From Photobacterium toruni (GTDB lineage: Bacteria; Pseudomonadota; Gammaproteobacteria; Enterobacterales; Vibrionaceae): a stretch of DNA of 64,000 nucleotides. Under the pieces are notes generated by a model. It was not told the DNA's origin, did no database searches, and saw only the letters and a list, made by a program, of their open reading frames with translations. The stretch is taken from the NCBI RefSeq assembly GCF_024529955.1, contig NZ_AP024855.1:1054001-1118000 (forward strand), in the 5' to 3' direction. Shown here in pieces: positions 25,958 through 35,415 of this stretch. Position 1 is the stretch's first letter; each line of letters opens with the position of its first letter. Made by a program: the position numbers and the translations under genes.

Positions 25958-28900
25958 ATGAAAGTGTTTGCAACGTCTCTCACAGGTAAAGTTCAAGATA
26001 TTCATGGACGAATTATTATTAATAATAATGGTTCGATTGAAACTGTTGTTTTAGGACAAATAATACCCGCGGGAGCGGAATTACAATTTAATGATAATGC
26101 AACACTAACCCTTGCCACAGAGAATAACCAACAAATATTACTCGATGGTGAAAGCCAACAAATATTATCAGAATCAACAATAACTCCAATTAATAATGAT
26201 AGTTCTGATATTGAAAATATTCAGGCATTAATCGCATCTGGCGATGATCCAACTATTCATACAAAAGCGACAGCAGCAGGATCACCAACGCATGCTGGTG
26301 GATTTGATTTTGTTACGCTTCAGCGTAATGGCGATGAACTTTTAGCGACTACTGATTATTCAACAGCAGGTCAGCCTAAATCTATTTTAGAATCAGATGA
26401 GTTATTTAATAACACTATTCGTCATGAAGGTATTATTGCAAAAGTAGATAATTATACCGTTGCTGAAGACGATAAAATCGTATTACACCTATTAGATAAC
26501 GACACCAGTGTTTCTGGGGATCCTTTATCGATAGGCTCAATTAATGGAACACCTTTAACGGGTGGTGATCAAATTATTAATGTTGATCATGGACATATCT
26601 CGATTACTACTGACGGCACTATCACCTTCATTCCTAAATCTAATTTTAACGGTGACGTTAATGTTGATTATACCGTAACTGATGGTACCTCAACTCAAAG
26701 TAGCCATACTTCTATTGTTGTAACCCCCGTGAACGATGCTCCTGTGGCACAGCCTGATACCCTACATGTGGATGAAGAGACGGTTACCGCGATTGATTTG
26801 ACCACAAATGATACTGATTTAGACGGTGATACGCTGCATGTGACCAAGATCAATGGCACGGCGTTAACAGGTAAAGACCAAATCATCAACGTGGCCGGTG
26901 GATCTATTCATATTGAGGATGGCGCAATGACCTACCATGCCTCAAAAGTCATGGCGGGTGACAGTGCAGAACATAATATTCACTATACGGTAAGTGATGG
27001 GCACTTAGAGGCCTCATCCACATTGACGGTCGGTGTGAATGCCGCTCCTGTGGCACAGCCTGATACCCTACATGTGGATGAAGAGACGGTTACCGCGATT
27101 GATTTGACCACAAATGATACTGATTTAGACGGTGATACGCTGCATGTGACTAAGATCAATGGCACGGCGTTAACAGGTAAAGACCAAATTATCAACGTGG
27201 CCGGTGGATCTATTCATATTGAGGATGGCGCAATGACCTACCATGCCTCAAAAGTCATGGCGGGTGACAGTGCAGAACATAATATTCACTATACGGTAAG
27301 TGATGGGCACTTAGAGGCCTCATCCACATTGACGGTCGGTGTGAATGCCGCTCCTGTGGCACAGCCTGATACCCTACATGTGGATGAAGAGACGGTTACC
27401 GCGATTGATTTGACCACAAATGATACTGATTTAGACGGTGATACGCTGCATGTGACTAAGATCAATGGCACGGCGTTAACAGGTAAAGACCAAATCATCA
27501 ACGTGGCCGGTGGATCTATTCATATTGAGGATGGCGCAATGACCTACCATGCCTCAAAAGTCATGGCGGGTGACAGTGCAGAACATAATATTCACTATAC
27601 GGTAAGTGATGGGCACTTAGAGGCCTCATCCACATTGACGGTCGGTGTGAATGCCGCTCCTGTGGCACAGCCTGATACCCTACATGTGGATGAAGAGACG
27701 GTTACCGCGATTGATTTGACCACAAATGATACTGATTTAGACGGTGATACGCTGCATGTGACCAAGATCAATGGCACGGCGTTAACAGGTAAAGACCAAA
27801 TTATCAACGTGGCCGGTGGATCTATTCATATTGAGGATGGCGCAATGACCTACCATGCCTCAAAAGTCATGGCGGGTGACAGTGCAGAACATAATATTCA
27901 CTATACGGTAAGTGATGGGCACTTAGAGGCCTCATCCACATTGACGGTCGGTGTGAATGCCGCTCCTGTGGCACAGCCTGATACCCTACATGTGGATGAA
28001 GAGACGGTTACCGCGATTGATTTGACCACAAATGATACTGATTTAGACGGTGATACGCTGCATGTGACCAAGATCAATGGCACGGCGTTAACAGGTAAAG
28101 ACCAAATCATCAACGTGGCCGGTGGATCTATTCATATTGAGGATGGCGCAATGACCTACCATGCCTCAAAAGTCATGGCGGGTGACAGTGCAGAACATAA
28201 TATTCACTATACGGTAAGTGATGGGCACTTAGAGGCCTCATCCACATTGACGGTCGGTGTGAATGCCGCTCCTGTGGCACAGCCTGATACCCTACATGTG
28301 GATGAAGAGACGGTTACCGCGATTGATTTGACCACAAATGATACTGATTTAGACGGTGATACGCTGCATGTGACCAAGATCAATGGCACGGCGTTAACAG
28401 GTAAAGACCAAATTATCAACGTGGCCGGTGGATCTATTCATATTGAGGATGGCGCAATGACCTACCATGCCTCAAAAGTCATGGCGGGTGACAGTGCAGA
28501 ACATAATATTCACTATACGGTAAGTGATGGGCACTTAGAGGCCTCATCCACATTGACGGTCGGTGTGAATGCCGCTCCTGTGGCACAGCCTGATACCCTA
28601 CATGTGGATGAAGAGACGGTTACCGCGATTGATTTGACCACAAATGATACTGATTTAGACGGTGATACGCTGCATGTGACCAAGATCAATGGCACGGCGT
28701 TAACAGGTAAAGACCAAATCATCAACGTGGCCGGTGGATCTATTCATATTGAGGATGGCGCAATGACCTACCATGCCTCAAAAGTCATGGCGGGTGACAG
28801 TGCAGAACATAATATTCACTATACGGTAAGTGATGGGCACTTAGAGGCCTCATCCACATTGACGGTCGGTGTGAATGCCGCTCCTGTGGCACAGCCTGAT

Positions 28901-31900
28901 ACCCTACATGTGGATGAAGAGACGGTTACCGCGATTGATTTGACCACAAATGATACTGATTTAGACGGTGATACGCTGCATGTGACCAAGATCAATGGCA
29001 CGGCGTTAACAGGTAAAGACCAAATCATCAACGTGGCCGGTGGATCTATTCATATTGAGGATGGCGCAATGACCTACCATGCCTCAAAAGTCATGGCGGG
29101 TGACAGTGCAGAACATAATATTCACTATACGGTAAGTGATGGGCACTTAGAGGCCTCATCCACATTGACGGTCGGTGTGAATGCCGCTCCTGTGGCACAG
29201 CCTGATACCCTACATGTGGATGAAGAGACGGTTACCGCGATTGATTTGACCACAAATGATACTGATTTAGACGGTGATACGCTGCATGTGACCAAGATCA
29301 ATGGCACGGCGTTAACAGGTAAAGACCAAATCATCAACGTGGCCGGTGGATCTATTCATATTGAGGATGGCGCAATGACCTACCATGCCTCAAAAGTCAT
29401 GGCGGGTGACAGTGCAGAACATAATATTCACTATACGGTAAGTGATGGGCACTTAGAGGCCTCATCCACATTGACGGTCGGTGTGAATGCCGCTCCTGTG
29501 GCACAGCCTGATACCCTACATGTGGATGAAGAGACGGTTACCGCGATTGATTTGACCACAAATGATACTGATTTAGACGGTGATACGCTGCATGTGACCA
29601 AGATCAATGGCACGGCGTTAACAGGTAAAGACCAAATTATCAACGTGGCCGGTGGATCTATTCATATTGAGGATGGCGCAATGACCTACCATGCCTCAAA
29701 AGTCATGGCGGGTGACAGTGCAGAACATAATATTCACTATACGGTAAGTGATGGGCACTTAGAGGCCTCATCCACATTGACGGTCGGTGTGAATGCCGCT
29801 CCTGTGGCACAGCCTGATACCCTACATGTGGATGAAGAGACGGTTACCGCGATTGATTTGACCACAAATGATACTGATTTAGACGGTGATACGCTGCATG
29901 TGACCAAGATCAATGGCACGGCGTTAACAGGTAAAGACCAAATTATCAACGTGGCCGGTGGATCTATTCATATTGAGGATGGCGCAATGACCTACCATGC
30001 CTCAAAAGTCATGGCGGGTGACAGTGCAGAACATAATATTCACTATACGGTAAGTGATGGGCACTTAGAGGCCTCATCCACATTGACGGTCGGTGTGAAT
30101 GCCGCTCCTGTGGCACAGCCTGATACCCTACATGTGGATGAAGAGACGGTTACCGCGATTGATTTGACCACAAATGATACTGATTTAGACGGTGATACGC
30201 TGCATGTGACCAAGATCAATGGCACGGCGTTAACAGGTAAAGACCAAATCATCAACGTGGCCGGTGGATCTATTCATATTGAGGATGGCGCAATGACCTA
30301 CCATGCCTCAAAAGTCATGGCGGGTGACAGTGCAGAACATAATATTCACTATACGGTAAGTGATGGGCACTTAGAGGCCTCATCCACATTGACGGTCGGT
30401 GTGAATGCCGCTCCTGTGGCACAGCCTGATACCCTACATGTGGATGAAGAGACGGTTACCGCGATTGATTTGACCACAAATGATACTGATTTAGACGGTG
30501 ATACGCTGCATGTGACCAAGATCAATGGCACGGCGTTAACAGGTAAAGACCAAATCATCAACGTGGCCGGTGGATCTATTCATATTGAGGATGGCGCAAT
30601 GACCTACCATGCCTCAAAAGTCATGGCGGGTGACAGTGCAGAACATAATATTCACTATACGGTAAGTGATGGGCACTTAGAGGCCTCATCCACATTGACG
30701 GTCGGTGTGAATGCCGCTCCTGTGGCACAGCCTGATACCCTACATGTGGATGAAGAGACGGTTACCGCGATTGATTTGACCACAAATGATACTGATTTAG
30801 ACGGTGATACGCTGCATGTGACCAAGATCAATGGCACGGCGTTAACAGGTAAAGACCAAATCATCAACGTGGCCGGTGGATCTATTCATATTGAGGATGG
30901 CGCAATGACCTACCATGCCTCAAAAGTCATGGCGGGTGACAGTGCAGAACATAATATTCACTATACGGTAAGTGATGGGCACTTAGAGGCCTCATCCACA
31001 TTGACGGTCGGTGTGAATGCCGCTCCTGTGGCACAGCCTGATACCCTACATGTGGATGAAGAGACGGTTACCGCGATTGATTTGACCACAAATGATACTG
31101 ATTTAGACGGTGATACGCTGCATGTGACCAAGATCAATGGCACGGCGTTAACAGGTAAAGACCAAATTATCAACGTGGCCGGTGGATCTATTCATATTGA
31201 GGATGGCGCAATGACCTACCATGCCTCAAAAGTCATGGCGGGTGACAGTGCAGAACATAATATTCACTATACGGTAAGTGATGGGCACTTAGAGGCCTCA
31301 TCCACATTGACGGTCGGTGTGAATGCCGCTCCTGTGGCACAGCCTGATACCCTACATGTGGATGAAGAGACGGTTACCGCGATTGATTTGACCACAAATG
31401 ATACTGATTTAGACGGTGATACGCTGCATGTGACCAAGATCAATGGCACGGCGTTAACAGGTAAAGACCAAATCATCAACGTGGCCGGTGGATCTATTCA
31501 TATTGAGGATGGCGCAATGACCTACCATGCCTCAAAAGTCATGGCGGGTGACAGTGCAGAACATAATATTCACTATACGGTAAGTGATGGGCACTTAGAG
31601 GCCTCATCCACATTGACGGTCGGTGTGAATGCCGCTCCTGTGGCACAGCCTGATACCCTACATGTGGATGAAGAGACGGTTACCGCGATTGATTTGACCA
31701 CAAATGATACTGATTTAGACGGTGATACGCTGCATGTGACCAAGATCAATGGCACGGCGTTAACAGGTAAAGACCAAATCATCAACGTGGCCGGTGGATC
31801 TATTCATATTGAGGATGGCGCAATGACCTACCATGCCTCAAAAGTCATGGCGGGTGACAGTGCAGAACATAATATTCACTATACGGTAAGTGATGGGCAC

Positions 31901-34900
31901 TTAGAGGCCTCATCCACATTGACGGTCGGTGTGAATGCCGCTCCTGTGGCACAGCCTGATACCCTACATGTGGATGAAGAGACGGTTACCGCGATTGATT
32001 TGACCACAAATGATACTGATTTAGACGGTGATACGCTGCATGTGACCAAGATCAATGGCACGGCGTTAACAGGTAAAGACCAAATTATCAACGTGGCCGG
32101 TGGATCTATTCATATTGAGGATGGCGCAATGACCTACCATGCCTCAAAAGTCATGGCGGGTGACAGTGCAGAACATAATATTCACTATACGGTAAGTGAT
32201 GGGCACTTAGAGGCCTCATCCACATTGACGGTCGGTGTGAATGCCGCTCCTGTGGCACAGCCTGATACCCTACATGTGGATGAAGAGACGGTTACCGCGA
32301 TTGATTTGACCACAAATGATACTGATTTAGACGGTGATACGCTGCATGTGACCAAGATCAATGGCACGGCGTTAACAGGTAAAGACCAAATCATCAACGT
32401 GGCCGGTGGATCTATTCATATTGAGGATGGCGCAATGACCTACCATGCCTCAAAAGTCATGGCGGGTGACAGTGCAGAACATAATATTCACTATACGGTA
32501 AGTGATGGGCACTTAGAGGCCTCATCCACATTGACGGTCGGTGTGAATGCCGCTCCTGTGGCACAGCCTGATACCCTACATGTGGATGAAGAGACGGTTA
32601 CCGCGATTGATTTGACCACAAATGATACTGATTTAGACGGTGATACGCTGCATGTGACCAAGATCAATGGCACGGCGTTAACAGGTAAAGACCAAATTAT
32701 CAACGTGGCCGGTGGATCTATTCATATTGAGGATGGCGCAATGACCTACCATGCTTCAGAAGTCACTGCTAATAGTAATGTGGAGAATAAAATTGACTAC
32801 ACAGTATCTGATGGACAGTTATCTTCAAGTTCAACAGCAACAATTGTAGTTAAACCTATAGTGGATCCTGTTAACGTAAAAGTAACCGTTGATCTTGATG
32901 GCGCGGAAATTAAGTCACCATTAGGTGTGACAAAGCATTATACATCTTGGAATTATGTTGTTAGAGAGTATGGTAAAGATGCGCATACATTGACTGCCAA
33001 TACGGATATGAAAAATATTATTAATGATGGTGAAGCTTATCGTGGTATGGGATCTCACGATAATTTATCGGCATGGCAAGCAACCGACCAAGGAAAAGGC
33101 AGTGTTTTAATTGGTGGTGACGGTGATTTAACGAATAATCATAAGGTAACAGGTGACGGGCAAGATTCACTTTACGGTGGCTACGGCAATGATATTTTGG
33201 TTGGTGAACAAGGTAATGATGCTTTATATGGCAACAGAGGTATAGATACTGCTGTTTATTCTAGAAAATTCAGTGATTATAATATTACGGCGAATATTAT
33301 TGATACATCGAATCGTGGTGGTGATCATAAATTTACAGTAACGGATAAATTGTATAATCCGCATAGCTCAAAGTTAGACAATGAAGGTCAAGATCAATTA
33401 TATAATATCGAGCGTTTACAATTTTCTGACGGTACTTATTATTGGAATGAAGGCTCTCAATCATGGGAACCTGAAGCTATTACAGTGACTTATCCAATTA
33501 ATATTGATGCGGCACTTACAGATACTGATGGCAGCGAAGAAATCACAAGAATTGATATTTCAGGAATCCCTAAAGACTCTGTACTTTATGATGATGCTCA
33601 TAACCAGCTTGGTGTTGCTGATGCTGATGGCCATATTGTATTAATGCCTTCAGATTGGGGCTTACAAAGCCCTGATCATATTCATGTTAAATTAAATAAT
33701 TTACATTTAGAAGTTGCTGCAGATCGCGCGAGTAATATTGCATTAACTGTAACAGCAACTGGACATGAAAAAGGAACTACACAATCAGCAATTGGTTCTG
33801 ATACGACAACCTTGAACCATTATACTCACCAAGATGGTAGTTATGGCGATAACCAAATTGAAGGTGATCAAAATAATAATATTGTTGTTGGTGATACAAC
33901 GGGATTACAAATTACTCAAGGTGAAAATTATAATATTGCATTTATACTTGATACCTCTGGTAGCATGTTCTATAGAGATGATAAAAGTGCGTTTGATAGT
34001 GTAAATGAAGCTTTAAAGCAGATTGATATTGTATTGACTAAATTAAAAAATGACACGATGGATGAACATTCTGGTCATATTAATGTAGGATTAATTGATT
34101 TTAGTGATACAGCATTATCATTGTCGATAGATTTAGGGAAGTATCAGTCAGGTGATTTAGTTAAAATGTACCTGGATGATAAAATTCCGAAAGGTAGTAA
34201 TACTAATTATAAAGCGGCATTTGAAGCTACAACAAAGTGGTTTGAATCGAAAGATATAATTAATAATCATGGTAATAATTCAACATATTTCTTTACTGAT
34301 GGCAGACCTAATGTCATTACCGATAGTAATGGTTACACATCTAAAGAGGGTGATATTACAAAAGAATCATTAGCTGCATTTGATAAATTAAAAGTAGTGT
34401 CTCCAATTGTTGATGCTATTGGTATGGAACAAGATGTTAATGCTTCTGATTTAGAAACCTATGATACTGATGGTCATGTACATGCTCATATTAATGCAGA
34501 TCAAATTGCAAATATTGTTCTAGGTACAGAAACTCAGCTAACTCAAGGTAATGATAATATTCATGGTAATGATGGGCATGATATTATTTTCGGTGACATT
34601 ATTAAATTTAATAGTACATCAGATCTCCAAGGGTTTGATGCATTAAAAGAGTATATTGCACAGCAAGAAGAAACTTCAGTATCTAACGTTAGTACTTATA
34701 ATGTTGATAAATATATTCAAATACATATTGGGGAATTTGATCTCTCTCATTCTCATGATGGTAATGATATTCTTCATGGTGATAACGGTAATGATTTGAT
34801 TTTTGGTCAAGGTGGTGATGACCAATTATTTGGTGGGCTAGGTAATGATATATTACTGGGTGGATCAGGTAATGATTTATTGAAAGGTGATACTGGTAAT

Positions 34901-35338
34901 GATGTACTTATCGGTGGTCAAGGAAATGATGAATTATGGGGTGGAGAAGGGAAAGATACTTTCTCTTGGAATCATAATTTGTCTAATCATGATACTGATC
35001 ATATAAAAGATTTTAATATCCATGAAGATAAATTAAATCTAAGTGACTTATTACATAATACGACTGAAAATACAATTGATCATTATTTAACTCTTCATCA
35101 AGATGGTAATGATACCGTTCTTTCTGTAAATGTAGATGCGAGAAATGACGTTGAGCAAAATATTGTTTTAGATAATACAAAACTTGGTGATGTGAAAGCG
35201 AATCTTGGCGTGATTACTAATAACTTATTACATTTCGATGGTGATAAATTAATATTAGAACATCATAGTGAGCATGTTAATTCAGTCTATGAACCAATGG
35301 TATTACCTCATCAGTTGATCGATGAACATAATAATTAA
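25958..35338 (+). CDS. Giant LapA-like RTX adhesin with 102-residue repeats
   Basis: Surface adhesin of 3126 residues exported by the type I system that follows. Domains: N-terminal retention module (about 1-140; FATSLTGKVQDIHGRI) with a LapG-type protease site T105-A-A-G108; one divergent Ig-like unit (about 160-260); then 20 tandem 102-residue cadherin/VCBS-like units (about 261-2266, last one degenerate), each with DEETVTAIDLTTNDTDLDGDTL; a linker with short RTX motifs near 2400; a von Willebrand A domain (about 2660-2850, MIDAS D2665-T-S-G-S2669); RTX nonapeptides (about 2933-3000, GGxGNDxL) that bind calcium; and a C-terminal secretion signal with DHIKDFN and DKLNLSDLL. I use the ATG at 25958 with AAGGG upstream; an earlier start at 25925 lies in the octamer tract. 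Known: LapA-type adhesins hold cells in biofilms and are cut off by LapG when c-di-GMP falls. LapD and LapG are not in this window. Confidence 0.93.
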   Translation: MKVFATSLTGKVQDIHGRIIINNNGSIETVVLGQIIPAGAELQFNDNATLTLATENNQQILLDGESQQILSESTITPINNDSSDIENIQALIASGDDPTIHTKATAAGSPTHAGGFDFVTLQRNGDELLATTDYSTAGQPKSILESDELFNNTIRHEGIIAKVDNYTVAEDDKIVLHLLDNDTSVSGDPLSIGSINGTPLTGGDQIINVDHGHISITTDGTITFIPKSNFNGDVNVDYTVTDGTSTQSSHTSIVVTPVNDAPVAQPDTLHVDEETVTAIDLTTNDTDLDGDTLHVTKINGTALTGKDQIINVAGGSIHIEDGAMTYHASKVMAGDSAEHNIHYTVSDGHLEASSTLTVGVNAAPVAQPDTLHVDEETVTAIDLTTNDTDLDGDTLHVTKINGTALTGKDQIINVAGGSIHIEDGAMTYHASKVMAGDSAEHNIHYTVSDGHLEASSTLTVGVNAAPVAQPDTLHVDEETVTAIDLTTNDTDLDGDTLHVTKINGTALTGKDQIINVAGGSIHIEDGAMTYHASKVMAGDSAEHNIHYTVSDGHLEASSTLTVGVNAAPVAQPDTLHVDEETVTAIDLTTNDTDLDGDTLHVTKINGTALTGKDQIINVAGGSIHIEDGAMTYHASKVMAGDSAEHNIHYTVSDGHLEASSTLTVGVNAAPVAQPDTLHVDEETVTAIDLTTNDTDLDGDTLHVTKINGTALTGKDQIINVAGGSIHIEDGAMTYHASKVMAGDSAEHNIHYTVSDGHLEASSTLTVGVNAAPVAQPDTLHVDEETVTAIDLTTNDTDLDGDTLHVTKINGTALTGKDQIINVAGGSIHIEDGAMTYHASKVMAGDSAEHNIHYTVSDGHLEASSTLTVGVNAAPVAQPDTLHVDEETVTAIDLTTNDTDLDGDTLHVTKINGTALTGKDQIINVAGGSIHIEDGAMTYHASKVMAGDSAEHNIHYTVSDGHLEASSTLTVGVNAAPVAQPDTLHVDEETVTAIDLTTNDTDLDGDTLHVTKINGTALTGKDQIINVAGGSIHIEDGAMTYHASKVMAGDSAEHNIHYTVSDGHLEASSTLTVGVNAAPVAQPDTLHVDEETVTAIDLTTNDTDLDGDTLHVTKINGTALTGKDQIINVAGGSIHIEDGAMTYHASKVMAGDSAEHNIHYTVSDGHLEASSTLTVGVNAAPVAQPDTLHVDEETVTAIDLTTNDTDLDGDTLHVTKINGTALTGKDQIINVAGGSIHIEDGAMTYHASKVMAGDSAEHNIHYTVSDGHLEASSTLTVGVNAAPVAQPDTLHVDEETVTAIDLTTNDTDLDGDTLHVTKINGTALTGKDQIINVAGGSIHIEDGAMTYHASKVMAGDSAEHNIHYTVSDGHLEASSTLTVGVNAAPVAQPDTLHVDEETVTAIDLTTNDTDLDGDTLHVTKINGTALTGKDQIINVAGGSIHIEDGAMTYHASKVMAGDSAEHNIHYTVSDGHLEASSTLTVGVNAAPVAQPDTLHVDEETVTAIDLTTNDTDLDGDTLHVTKINGTALTGKDQIINVAGGSIHIEDGAMTYHASKVMAGDSAEHNIHYTVSDGHLEASSTLTVGVNAAPVAQPDTLHVDEETVTAIDLTTNDTDLDGDTLHVTKINGTALTGKDQIINVAGGSIHIEDGAMTYHASKVMAGDSAEHNIHYTVSDGHLEASSTLTVGVNAAPVAQPDTLHVDEETVTAIDLTTNDTDLDGDTLHVTKINGTALTGKDQIINVAGGSIHIEDGAMTYHASKVMAGDSAEHNIHYTVSDGHLEASSTLTVGVNAAPVAQPDTLHVDEETVTAIDLTTNDTDLDGDTLHVTKINGTALTGKDQIINVAGGSIHIEDGAMTYHASKVMAGDSAEHNIHYTVSDGHLEASSTLTVGVNAAPVAQPDTLHVDEETVTAIDLTTNDTDLDGDTLHVTKINGTALTGKDQIINVAGGSIHIEDGAMTYHASKVMAGDSAEHNIHYTVSDGHLEASSTLTVGVNAAPVAQPDTLHVDEETVTAIDLTTNDTDLDGDTLHVTKINGTALTGKDQIINVAGGSIHIEDGAMTYHASKVMAGDSAEHNIHYTVSDGHLEASSTLTVGVNAAPVAQPDTLHVDEETVTAIDLTTNDTDLDGDTLHVTKINGTALTGKDQIINVAGGSIHIEDGAMTYHASKVMAGDSAEHNIHYTVSDGHLEASSTLTVGVNAAPVAQPDTLHVDEETVTAIDLTTNDTDLDGDTLHVTKINGTALTGKDQIINVAGGSIHIEDGAMTYHASEVTANSNVENKIDYTVSDGQLSSSSTATIVVKPIVDPVNVKVTVDLDGAEIKSPLGVTKHYTSWNYVVREYGKDAHTLTANTDMKNIINDGEAYRGMGSHDNLSAWQATDQGKGSVLIGGDGDLTNNHKVTGDGQDSLYGGYGNDILVGEQGNDALYGNRGIDTAVYSRKFSDYNITANIIDTSNRGGDHKFTVTDKLYNPHSSKLDNEGQDQLYNIERLQFSDGTYYWNEGSQSWEPEAITVTYPINIDAALTDTDGSEEITRIDISGIPKDSVLYDDAHNQLGVADADGHIVLMPSDWGLQSPDHIHVKLNNLHLEVAADRASNIALTVTATGHEKGTTQSAIGSDTTTLNHYTHQDGSYGDNQIEGDQNNNIVVGDTTGLQITQGENYNIAFILDTSGSMFYRDDKSAFDSVNEALKQIDIVLTKLKNDTMDEHSGHINVGLIDFSDTALSLSIDLGKYQSGDLVKMYLDDKIPKGSNTNYKAAFEATTKWFESKDIINNHGNNSTYFFTDGRPNVITDSNGYTSKEGDITKESLAAFDKLKVVSPIVDAIGMEQDVNASDLETYDTDGHVHAHINADQIANIVLGTETQLTQGNDNIHGNDGHDIIFGDIIKFNSTSDLQGFDALKEYIAQQEETSVSNVSTYNVDKYIQIHIGEFDLSHSHDGNDILHGDNGNDLIFGQGGDDQLFGGLGNDILLGGSGNDLLKGDTGNDVLIGGQGNDELWGGEGKDTFSWNHNLSNHDTDHIKDFNIHEDKLNLSDLLHNTTENTIDHYLTLHQDGNDTVLSVNVDARNDVEQNIVLDNTKLGDVKANLGVITNNLLHFDGDKLILEHHSEHVNSVYEPMVLPHQLIDEHNN
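26738..32754 (+). repeat. Tandem array of a 306-bp unit, about 19.7 copies
   Basis: The unit begins at 26741 and repeats at exactly 306-bp intervals to 32555; identity ends at 32754. All full units encode the same 102 residues. The only differences I found are two silent ones: ATC/ATT (Ile) and ACC/ACT (Thr, ACT only in copies 2 and 3). The array is visibly richer in G+C than the DNA around it. Confidence 0.95.
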
Positions 35339-35357
35339 ATGAGTCGGTAATTAAATA

Positions 35358-35395
35358 GAGGCTAGAGTCGTCTAGCCTCATTAATTTTTTAATTT
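35358..35395 (+). terminator. Terminator/attenuator between adhesin and exporter genes
   Basis: GAGGCTAGA (35358-35366) pairs with TCTAGCCTC (35371-35379), then ATTAATTTTTT. It would make the adhesin transcript dominant, with limited read-through into the exporter genes. Confidence 0.8.
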
Positions 35396-35415
35396 CTATA
35401 TTAGAGATATATGTA

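Noticed and set aside
26695..32703. Twenty regularly spaced minus-strand open frames of about 70 codons inside the adhesin array
   Set aside because: They are shadows of the repeat; they recur with the 306-bp period, have only TTG-type starts and no ribosome sites.
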